Below, piece after piece: positions 47,695-57,785 of a stretch of DNA of 64,000 nucleotides. Source of the DNA: Synchiropus splendidus. Its lineage: Eukaryota > Chordata > Actinopteri > Syngnathiformes > Callionymidae. Each line of letters opens with the position of its first letter. Positions within the stretch are counted from its first letter, which is position 1. Under the pieces are notes generated by a model. That model made no database searches. It was given only the letters and a program-made list of their open reading frames with translations, and was not told where the DNA came from. Location of the stretch: NCBI RefSeq assembly GCF_027744825.2, contig NC_071334.1:70779437-70843436 (forward strand), given 5' to 3'. The position numbers and the translations under genes are program-made.

Positions 47695-50600
47695 ATGGTG
47701 ATTTCAGAAGCATATACTGAAGCGATGGCAGCTTCGGGTCACACAGGGCCCTTGGAGCAGCTCACGCTTGCTACGAGGTTGGTGACCCCTGGTTAAGACG
47801 CTCTGGGACACGTGGAGGAGAGGCGAACCGGACCTGGGGAAGGGCTCCCAAGTGAACTCCACCATCCCGACTCCCGTCCTGCGGAGTGGGAGTCGGGCGC
47901 AGTCGTGGCGAGGCGCCCCCATTTGGTTGGACTGGAGCCCGTCGGACCTGTCACTCTGCAGCTGCAGGAAGCAGACACAAAAGAGTGTGATCAACAATCC
48001 ATGGAGTCACAGCGCTGCAGTCAGTGGGAGGGAGAGTCCTCTGTTGGTCTGTGGAGGATCCACCTTTAATCCCCCCGGAGTCACGGCGTGACAGGATTAG
48101 CCCGGCGACACCAGCGTGGCAGCAGCTGATAGGTGCGGCCCAGCGCCTCCCGTCAGACTCCAGCACACACTTGTCAGTCAGTCCAAACAGGAGAGATGCG
48201 GGTGGGGGAGTCAGTGGGGATCCCACCAACTGGGAAAGTGTTTTGGAATATCCAAAGCACAATAGGAATAAAAGAGGAGGAGGAGGATGATGATGCAAAG
48301 CTTTGAAGGTGAGGTGATGAATCCTGAGCTGCTGAGCTGCAGACACCAGCGGCCAGTGTTGGAGAGAGACAGCAGAGCTTTACAGGAGGTTGGGAAACGC
48401 TGTGAGGACTCACCTGACGGAGAGCACGTCAACATCGGATCATCGGAGGGAGGAGCTGCTGGCCACAGATCGCAGCAGGAGGCGGACAGGAATCTACACC
48501 CGCATCAGCGGGACACTAAGTTCCACCGCTCCGCTTCAAAGCCTGGGCTGAGGAGGATTCTGGAGCCACGGTTCCGCGGCAGGTTCCGACCGCAGAAGAA
48601 GACGACGACGCTGATGTGAGGGAGGGAGGCAGGAGGAAGAGGAGGATGGGCTCGTGCTGCAGAGCACAGGTGACCGTGGTGGACGGCCCTCCAAGCCGAC
48701 AGTGACTTGCTGAAAGGAAAACACACACTCTAGCCTTGAGGGGACCATGGCCCTTTCCCCCTTAACCAGGACTCAGAACCACCCAGTTACTTCGAAGTTT
48801 GAAGCCTCAAATTAGGGCCAGTAGATGAGTCATGTGACTCATGGGTTAAAGCACCGATCAGGCTGGTTCTGGTCTGTGTCCGAGCCTGAGTCACTGTCAC
48901 ACTTCCTGTCTGATTCACTGTGTAAAGAATTCAACGGCTCTGACTCCTGAGGACCAAGGAGCGGAGGAGCCCGGCACAGAATCGTTCTGATCCGCGAGTC
49001 ACTGACTGAGCTGAGCGCTCCTCTGGTCATGACTCTTCTGATGCTGCTTCCAGAGAAAAGACTCCATTTCGAGTCAGAGAAGCTTTCAGGGTTAGACAGA
49101 TGCGAGTCTGAGCCTCCGTGACGGTGCTCCTCTGCTTTGACTGTCCACAGCGGGACTGACTCCAGGTCAAGCATGACGTGTGCAACTTTGACCTCTGGAG
49201 CTGCTGGACGGTGGCAGACCCTGCAGCTCCGTCCTCCGCCGCACTTGTCTCACCTGCCCCTGCGGTGATGTCACCGCTGGAGATGTTGGCTCGTCGTCTC
49301 CTTGGCTGACCTTCACGGTCCGGCTCCACCCCCTCAGCGGCAGGAGCTGAGGTCCTCCTCATGCTGCGACCCAGCCATGTGGATGCTGCGTGTGAGGGCG
49401 GGGTCAGCAGATGCAGCCAGAGTGAAAGTCTGGGGTCACCAAACATCTTCAGAACTGGAGGGCGGTCCGTTCCAAGTGGAGTGCTTGTTTTCCGCTCAGT
49501 CGACCTCAGACCCGCCTGCTCTCTTCTGTCTCCTCGCAGTTCAGCCGCCAGTAGCATGGTGAGACTGAACCAAGATGGCCGCCGCTCGGTGCTCTGCGCT
49601 CGCCTCATGCATCATCCCGCTAACTGGACCATCAACGTCTGGCCGAGCATCACCGTTATTGATGGTGGAGATGGGCAGCCATTAGACAGGCCGCGGGCGG
49701 CGCCGGCTCTCTCCACGCACCTGAGGACGTCTGATTACTATTACTAGTAGTAGGAGTGTCATTATTATTATTCGCAGTAGTGGTGTTGTGGTTGTTGAAT
49801 TGATAGACTAATTCAAAACAATGAAAATAAGTCTGCTCAATGAATAAATAAATGAAAAATAAAAAAGACACAAAAGGCTGAGAACTACATTCCTTAAAAT
49901 AACAACAAAAGAATCTTGAAGTCAAAACAAAAAATTCTCCCAGGAAGAGAAAACGGCAGAAACAACAGCAGCGATAATAAAAGAGTCTCGTGGTATCAAC
50001 CAAAGAAGTAAACAACAAGAGGAAGGAATCTTCAGATCAAACAGAACAACAAGTCTGGACGTGGAGCGGGCGGCGGCCGCGGCGTCAGAGCCACTCAGCG
50101 GCCCCCGGACAGGCCGAGGCTTCCGGCAAATCCAGGCGCCTCCACCTGGAGATCCAGACGCGTCCCGAGTCATCCACCACCAGGTTTCCATTAAGCACAG
50201 ATGCGCTAACGTCTCCGACATCAAAGATTTTCTATCAGAGGATTCCTCCAGCCGTAACATCTCTAATGGGCGCGCGTGGCGGCGCATGAATATTGATGCC
50301 AAAACACACTCTGATCCACAAGTCCTGCGGCGTCCCGGTGAATAAAACATGGGCCGGAGCGCTCGCAGAGGACGCGCTTGGTTGAAGAGCTAGCAAGACC
50401 CCGTCCCACCTGAGTCCTACAGCAAGAGGTTTTCAAATCTCTGACTGGCAGCTCGACATGGAGACCCAAACCGGGCCCAGATCCCTCAGCAACACAGCTG
50501 AAGGTGAGCTCACGTACCACGCGGGGCTCCTCGCCCCACACTGAGTGTTGAGCCAGATGATGGACTCTCTTCGAGCAGTTCAGGCCTCTGGAGCTTTCCA

Positions 50601-51035
50601 CTTCAGGCCCGTTCACTCCAGAGCCTCCGAGCAGGAAGTTCGTGCGACAGATCTGGAGTGTGTCCTCCAGGTGGCGCCGTGTCAGCAGCATCTGCAGGGC
50701 TCCAGAGAGAGGAAGAGCTTCTGGTGGGAGTGATGGATGCCACAGAAGGCGGCGCCACACCGGCCGCTCTTATTGGATCCATGAATCAATTTAATGAGCG
50801 GAAGACTTGGGTTGGGACCCCAATAAACCCCCTGCCGAGCGTACGGACGACGGAAAAGGAGCCGCTGCACGTTGCTGAGTGAGTGATGTTGGACGGCCGC
50901 AGCGGATGTGTGGGGAGTAGAATCCAGAAGCACGATCTTCCTGGGTCACTGAGCAGCAAGAGAGTCGAGCACATCTCAGTTCGGCCCAGGTGGGTTTTCA
51001 TGGACCGGTGGAGTCCCGCAGAGGAAGGTGGCAGC
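47695..51035. other. No gene seen
   Basis: No exon pairs or known elements, except an inverted copy of the (GT)n-associated repeat at 48720-48792 (CCATGGCCCTTTCCCCCTTA ... CAGAACCACCCAGTTAC) and ATTATTATT-type simple sequence at 49736-49800. Several open frames, for example minus strand 49027-49608 and 50263-50760, show no recognisable domains. Confidence 0.5.
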
Positions 51036-51760
51036 GAAGAGTCCTGCAGAGTCAGGTGGCAATGAAGAGTCCCACAGAGTCAGGTGGCAGTGAAGAGTCT
51101 TACAGAGTCAGGTGGCAGTGAAGAGTCTTACAGAGTCAGGTGGCAGTGAAGAGTCCCGCAGAGTCAGGTGGCAGTGAAGAGTCTTACAGAGTCAGGTGGC
51201 AGTGAAGAGTCTTACAGAGTCAGGTGGCAGTGAAGAGTCTTACAGAGTCAGGTGGCAGTGAAGAGTCCCGCACAGTCAGGTGGCAGTGAAGAGTCTCAGA
51301 GAGTCAGGTGGCAGTGAAGAGTCCCGCAGAGTCAGGTGGCAGTGAAGAGTCTTACAGAGTCAGGTGGCAGTGAAGAGTCCTACAGAGTCAGGTGGCAGTG
51401 AAGAGTCCAGCAGAGGCAGGTGGCAGTGAAGAGTCTTACAGAGTCAGGTGGCAGTGAAGAGTCTTACAGAGTCAGGTGGCAGTGAAGAGTCTTACAGAGT
51501 CAGGTGGCAGTGAAGAGTCTTACAGAGTCAGGTGGCAGTGAAGAGTCCCGCAGAGTCAGGTGGCAGTGAAGAGTCTTACAGAGTCAGGTGGCAGTGAAGA
51601 GTCTTACAGAGTCAGGTGGCAGTGAAGAGTCCCGCAGAGTCAGGTGGCAGTGAGGAGTCCCACAGAGTCAGGTGGCAGTGAGGAGTCCCGCAGAGTCAGG
51701 TGGCAGTGAAGAGTCTTACAGAGTCAGGTGGCAGTGAGGAGTCCTACAGACACGCCCTCA
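51036..51760 (+). repeat. 28-bp minisatellite, about 26 copies
   Basis: Unit GAAGAGTCTTACAGAGTCAG then GTGGCAGT, with variants in the middle (CCCGCAGAG, CCTACAGAG, CTCAGAGAG). Copies are homogeneous, with variants interspersed as if by unequal exchange. Each unit carries CAGGTGGCAG, containing an E-box (CAGGTG), and AGAGTCA. Not coding, since 28 is not a multiple of three. Confidence 0.96.
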
Positions 51761-51764
51761 GGAG

Positions 51765-54220
51765 TGAAGAACAATTCCTCTTCCTCCCGCAATTTGGGAG
51801 CTGAACACCGTGGGCGGTAATTGGAGAGCGGCGCAGCAGGAACGCTCCTCTCAATTACAGCAGAGTTTTCAGACAAACTGCTGCGTGAGAAACTGCATTC
51901 CTCCTTTGGTTCCAATCACAGCCTCACATCCAGTGAGGGAGACGGGAGGAAGGCGGATGGTTGGCAGCGCGAGGACGCTGACTCCACAGGCTCTGGCTTC
52001 CTCCTCTGGACTCACGCCGCGACACTGCATGAGTTGTTTTGGGCCGCCTGAAGTCCAGACCGAGACCAGGTCTGCATTTTCAAGCAGCTGGTCGTAGACT
52101 GGCCTCAGTTCGGACTCGGACCCAGGTCAGTTGGGCTCCAGTACCACGCGGGAAAGGAATGTCTGAGAAGCTTCCCACTGCCACAGCCTCGGCGCTACGC
52201 TAACCTTGAGTCATCGCCAACTGTGCAGTCGTCAAAGGCGAGGTCACGTTGTATCAAGACCACCTAACCAGGACCAGGACCAGGAAAGAGACCATCCAGA
52301 AGCAGAAGTCTATCTCGGAAACACAGTTCCTTCTTACCTCAAAAGAAAGAGACGACCAGTTTCACTGTCTGTTCTGGACCCCGTTGGGTCTCAGTCTTGG
52401 GATTGGGCTCACCCTCCTCACTGGTCTTGGTCCAGCGGCCTTTCTGCTTTGGTCTCCGATATTGGTATCCAGGACAGCACCAGTGTTGGGGACCTCATGG
52501 AGAAGGTTCCTACAGACCCTGCTCTACTAATCCAGGTGCCAGGTGGGAGAATCCTGGGCATCTCTTCTGGGCGCTGTATGCTAGGAAGCATGGGGGACTT
52601 CAGTTCAAGGGTCCAAGGTCGTTGGTCGTCGGATGGATCTCCAAGATCCTCCAACCCTTGTATGAAGCCAAGGCTGATGGAGAGTCTCACGTCCTGGGGT
52701 TCTGTTCAGAGGACTGGTTCAGGGTCCCGGCAAAAGCAAAAACATCAGGTCCCTCTGCCACCTGCGAAGGACAGTTTAGTAGGGCCCAGTAGGGGGCAGC
52801 GGACCCATCACGTGCTGGGCAATGACAGGCAGTGAATGGCTAGCAATCACACCGATCATGATGGGTGGCCCATCGATTAGAGTTGAAGGGGCACCAGAGA
52901 GTGGAGAGGATTCTTCAGAGATTCACTCATTTGTCGTCGGCTCGGCTCAGCAACACTGACACTGAGCGTCAGGAGGGAGTTCAGGGCCAAGAGAGAGGAG
53001 CCACAGACAGCGATCTTCTCAGGCGCCGCCGCAGCAGCAGCAGTTCCAGCGTGATAAGGAGCAGGCGCTGATAAGAAAGCTCTGCCAACTTCAGCGCCTC
53101 CTGGGGGTGTGGAGGTGTGCGTCCGTCACACAAACGTACGCAACTGATGTTATCACACGGCGACAACAGTGATAAGCACGGGGAATTTGGAGGCAGCAGT
53201 GAGGCGACCAGTCAAACCTCAGATGGAGAAAAAGACCATGTTGCAAACCTGCTCCGCGGAGGAAGGCTCCTGGCTTTCCTGTGTCTCCAGACCAGGAAAG
53301 GGGCAGGGCCACAGAGGAGAGCCCAGTGTTCATCGTCTCTGTTGCCTTTGTCAGGTGTAACAGTAATATCACCAGTAGATGGCAGCATCACGCCACATCC
53401 CAAGTGCAAAGAATTCCATTTATTCCACTGGAATAAATAAAAAATAAGTCAAATGTTAGGACTAAAACCTGACTAAATTGTCGTGAATTGCAGTCGACTC
53501 AAACACGCCGAACCAACATGACGTGAGAATGAATGAACGAACGTGACCAAGACGAAGAGTTTGGCACCAGACTAAAGTGAAAAACGGGCGACAACATTCA
53601 CACCAGTCACGACAGCAGAGGTTCGTGTCAGACGGCTGAAAGACAATTGTTCTATATTGACACGGCGCCCCCGCTGGAGCTGGATTCCAGTGGTCGACGG
53701 CGGACGACAGCATGCAGCTGGTGGACCTGGTCACCTGACTGACTGACTGACTGACTGAGAGCAAGCGGCCGGTGCGGATCAAGCCGCGGCGCTGAAGAGT
53801 CTGTGTTAAACGCTGCTGAACTTTATTTCTGACTCAAGTGATGTGAACGTTCATCTACGATGGAGGAAGTGATTTAGCAGGCTGCCTCGTCCTGCTGAGC
53901 CTCAGAAATAATAACTCTGCCTTATTGATGCGTGACACGGAGGACGGCGCCCGGAGGCAACCGCCGTCGTTAGCGCCGGCTGTTAATTAGGCCTGATAAC
54001 GAATGAGCGCGTGCGGACGGAAGCCGGCGCTGACGGCACGTGACATGGCTTGATGGCGGCGGGGAAGGAGGAGGGGCACAATCTGGGCGTGGAGGTTTGG
54101 ATTTTTTATTATTACAATCATCTATATTTGTCGTCGTAATCTGGAGATTGTACGTTTCTATCTGCTAGTATAAGCCAGTATTATTGAACCATTAATAATT
54201 TCAAACCGCTCTCGCTGTGC
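51765..54220. other. No gene seen
   Basis: Ordinary mixed sequence. The plus-strand open frame at 52206-52835 has no recognisable domain or paired splice sites. A (CTGA)n tract lies at 53735-53758. Confidence 0.45.
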
Positions 54221-54224
54221 ATCG

Positions 54225-54755
54225 CTTCCGACACAATACGGAGTGTGTGGAAAACATTTCTTATCAAAAATTGTTTCAGATTTTTATAAAAGGAGCAGGA
54301 GGGAGCTCACCTGCCCTGAACCAGGTTTATGTGGACCGTGGTGCGGCGCTTCAGTCCGTCTATGTTGTTGGATTTAAATATACATATCATAGAAAACATA
54401 CAATTTCTTCCAGACTCTAGAAGCAAAAAAATATTTTAATAAGTTAAAAAAATGTAATATCAGATAAAAACATACAATTTCTAAATCTTGAGAATTTTAT
54501 GTAAAAAACCTTTGTGCAATATAACCATGTACACATGAGCTTACCAGTAAACGCCAGTTGGTAAAACATGCACAATTTCCGGTTCTTAAAATACTCAAGA
54601 TTAAGAATTTTGTTTTTTTTCTAACCCACCAACATGAAGGGCCTCCGCACCACGGTCCCCATGAACCTGGTCCAGGGCAGAAGTGCTGACTGCTGCTCCT
54701 GTTGGATCTGTGTCAAACAGATGTTTCCCACACAATCCTCATCATGTGTCGGAAG
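54225..54755. mobile_element. Foldback-type element with roughly 130-147-bp inverted arms
   Basis: The left arm 54225-54371 and right arm 54628-54755 are imperfect inverted repeats. Left CTGCCCTGAACCAGG, then GTGGACCGTGGTGCGG, pairs with right CCGCACCACGGTCCCC and CCTGGTCCAGGGCAG; CTTCCGACACA pairs with TGTCGGAAG. They enclose an A/T-rich segment (54372-54627) that recurs as a direct copy at 54822-54980 beyond the right arm. The right arm contains a short coding-like frame on the minus strand, but no family is recognised. Confidence 0.65.
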
Positions 54756-54821
54756 AAATACATTGTGCATGTCAAATGAGGAGCTTGAAATGTTTCTTGA
54801 TTCAATAATGCTGGAATAAAA

Positions 54822-54980
54822 CAAACTAGAATATTAGATAGAAACAATTTCTAAATCTAGACTATTTTAAGTTAAAAAAAACCCCAAAACACTGGTCACC
54901 TTTGCGCGATATAACCATGGACGCATGTGCTTACCAGTGAACGTCAGTTGGTAAAACACGCGCAATTTCCGGTTCCAGCA
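54822..54980 (+). repeat. Second copy of the A/T-rich segment of the foldback element
   Basis: Shares with 54430-54580: ACAATTTCTAAATCT, GATATAACCATG/ATATAACCATG, GCTTACCAGT-AACG-CAG and TTGGTAAAACA-GC-CAATTTC, ending CGGTTC. The roughly 400-bp offset and same orientation suggest a tandem duplication of part of the element. Confidence 0.75.
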
Positions 54981-55075
54981 GAGGAATTTCAGGGAGAAGA
55001 AGCGGGAGCTAGGTGTGCAGCGGGTCGTACCAGGGCAGCCGGGCCCATTCAAGGAATAGAACGGGTTCATCTTGA

Positions 55076-55310
55076 TTTCATTTGTGTTCAATAACCATAC
55101 TTAATCTACTGACATGAGTCAGTGGCATGAAACCATGTGATCCTGCGGATGATATTTATGTCATCAAAAGGTCCAACCAGCAGTAGAACCAGGTGCAAGT
55201 CATGTTCATCACACTGACTCCAGAAATAAGTACAACTGAGCCAAACTGTTTTTGGAAAAACTGTACGTCATGAATCCAATTCTGAGTAAAATAAATATAA
55301 TCACGCAATG
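55076..55310 (+). repeat. Dispersed repeat, copy 2 of a pair with 37023-37245
   Basis: Starts with GTGTTCAATAACCATACT and shares the CATGAAACCATGTGATC and GTCCAACCAGCAG landmarks with the block at 37023. Confidence 0.7.
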
Positions 55311-55989
55311 TCGAAATATCGCGAAATAAGAATAACATCTTTTTCAAAATATAAACTAAACAAGATACAAGTAAAGAGTAAATGAAAGTATCACCATCAA
55401 ATGTTCATTTTAAAAGCTGCTTTCATGAACAGTGTTCACTGTAGGGGGCGCCATCACTTTCTTCTTCATCGCTTCTTTCCAAGAATGATGATGCGGATGC
55501 TGAGCAACTTGGTGAGTGCGCTGCTGTGTGACTCCAGCAGGGGGCGCTCACGCTCCTGACCATCTTCCGAAACAAAGCGTGTTTTCCAGCTGGTACCAAG
55601 GAGCCAGCTGGAGCGCAAACGTCTCCTTTCATTAGCGTCGGTGCGCCGCCGCGTCAGCGCGCTCATCGTGCCTGGCAGCCAAAAGCGCCTTCTGCGGCGC
55701 CACCTCCCACCACAGCGAGGCTAAAGGGTTCATGAGTCACTCGAACGCCGTGCCATTTCACTCACCGTCCTGAAGCTGCCACGGCGGCTTCAGTCGCTGG
55801 AGGAAAAGAGGAAGCCAAACCTCATTAACATTCACGGCGCTCATGTCTGGAACGTTTCTGACGTGGACGTGACCAGCGCCTCTCGCCACCATCGGCTGCT
55901 CAGCTGCGCGTGACACGCCGTTAAACCGCGCCGCGTTTGAGTCACTCGTCCACTGACTCAAGGACCCAATTAAAAGCACAGATTTACTG

Positions 55990-55990
55990 G

Positions 55991-56034
<44 letters not shown>

Positions 56035-56250
56035 GGGGGGGGGGGGGACCGGTCCCCACAGGTCCAACTCTCAATTTGTGGACATGAAAATAAGGAGATC
56101 ATAATAACTGGGTTCCAGTCTGGTTCAGGCGAGCCATGGGTTTTGGAGGGTTAGGTTCAGGGGGAGAGGCCGGGGAAAGGGTGGTGGTCAGGAGAGAAAC
56201 CTCACAATGTCCCCACAGAGGTTGCAATAGAAACGTGTGTGTAGTGGGGT
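55990..56250 (+). repeat. (GT)n/poly-G microsatellite with the longest copy of the (GT)n-associated repeat
   Basis: Begins with about 20 GT units (55992-56032), a run of about 16 G (56032-56047), then GGACCGGTCCCCACAGGTCC, TTCCAGTCTGGTTCAGGCGA, GGTTTTGGAGGGTTAGGTTC, GGGAAAGGGTGGTGGTCAGG and CCTCACAATGTCCCCACA, ending near GTGTGTGTAG. GTCCCCACA near both ends and GT tracts outside them show the probable full element, about 200 bp. Confidence 0.8.
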
Positions 56251-56275
56251 GTAGATGAGGCATCATAACACACTG

Positions 56276-56570
56276 TGACACACTGCGTTGAGACTGCGTC
56301 ACTGAACACTGCCACCTGCTGGACAGTAACCGACTCGACCGACACTGACTTGATGATCTGGCGTCTGCAACAACATCACTGAAGTCTGTGCATGGATACA
56401 TGTATTACATCGTGATTGAGAATCATTCATCCACTCATTCACTAGGAACCGTGAGATCAGACTGTTTCAGCAGTTGCTTCCTGTTGACAGTTCGGCGCGT
56501 GTCTGCCGAGTCGACACAGTCACGTGACTGTCTTAAGGCGGGCGCATCGGTGTAGCGGGACCCGTCACTA
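56276..56570 (+). repeat. Dispersed repeat, copy 2 of a pair with 36098-36400
   Basis: Carries AACACTGCCACCTGCTGGAC through CTGGCGTCTGCAACAACATC, then GGGCGCATCGGTGT. It abuts the (GT)n-associated repeat, making a composite of two elements. Confidence 0.75.
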
Positions 56571-56639
56571 CTAAATACCTAATGAATGAATAAGTTCGAC
56601 GATATTTTAGGCTGCTACACCATGATAAACAAAACTAGT

Positions 56640-56960
56640 TGAAATGTTTGGACCATCGTTGGTCGCGAACCTGCGAGTCGCGACAGTCACACGCAGGAAA
56701 CCGGAGCCGAGCGCCAACAATTAAACACCAAACCCGCGCTTCAAAACACTTTCGCGCACAGCAGCCGAACGCTCTCAACCAGTTCCGCGACACGTCCACC
56801 GCGTGACTGACCTGTGAGAGCAGAGGAAGGATGACTACGCCAACGACAGGTGTCTGCAGTCACAGCGGCGTCTGAGGAAGCGTGTAACAACTCACCGTGT
56901 CCCCCTCGCAACTGCGACCGCCGACAATAGTTCCGCCTCACCGTCATTCCATCAGTAACT
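56640..56960 (-). promoter_or_regulatory. Small CpG-rich segment, possible promoter
   Basis: CpG is frequent here (GGTCGCGAACCTGCGAGTCG, GTTCCGCGACACGTCCACCG). On the minus strand a donor-like GACACG|GTGAGTTG lies at 56896/56895 and another, CTCACAG|GTCAGTC, near 56813. No coding exon can be attached to them, so the promoter reading is tentative. Confidence 0.25.
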
Positions 56961-57785
56961 CAAAACAATTCCGCAGAGCCCAAACACGTCACTTCCCACT
57001 GCAGCCAAATGATCCGCATGGCAGAAATATCATGATAATCTCTATGTTGTGGCTGACTATTGTGGTCACACGAGCATCTCATCCTTTCATTTCACAAGTT
57101 CACAAATGATTCTCAAATCTAATAGTTTGCGGTACTCTCCTAAATTCACTTCAGTCACGTGACCTCAAGTCAGTGGTACTTGTAATATATTGATGTATAT
57201 TTCTACTTGTTTTCTGTTTTTAGTCAAAGCCATTTCTGTGTCTGTGTGTTGAATATGTTATTATTATTACGGTGGTGTATAATTGTGTGGTTGTCTACCT
57301 AAGGTCCGTGCGTGGTGGCACTAGAATAAAACGTGCAAGTCACATCCACTTGAGTCTCCGTCTCGTTCGGATAAGAGCCAGTAAAACAGAACCCGAAGAG
57401 ATTACGATACAAGCTCCGGACCACTAGGGGGCGCACGCTGCGGGAGCTTAAAACCTCTCGCTGGGCTCTGGGCCGTTGTAGGTACGAAATGTGTCCGCTT
57501 ACAAAACGTGTCCCACCTGCCGCGGAGTGATGAGGTCACATCCGCCACACACCGTGTCTGTTTCTTTAATGTTTCAATGAGCCAGAGGGAAGTGAAATAA
57601 AGGATGTCAAGGCAATTTCTACCACATGCGCAGCATTTATTCCCACTAAACAGCATGTTTGTCATCGAATCGTCCGTTCTCCTCCTCAGTCTGTGGAACA
57701 AGGCGTCGTGATTGGCTGACACCTGCGGAGCTTTGTTTCTCTTTGATATCGCACCAGAAATCACAACACCACAACACCACAGTCT

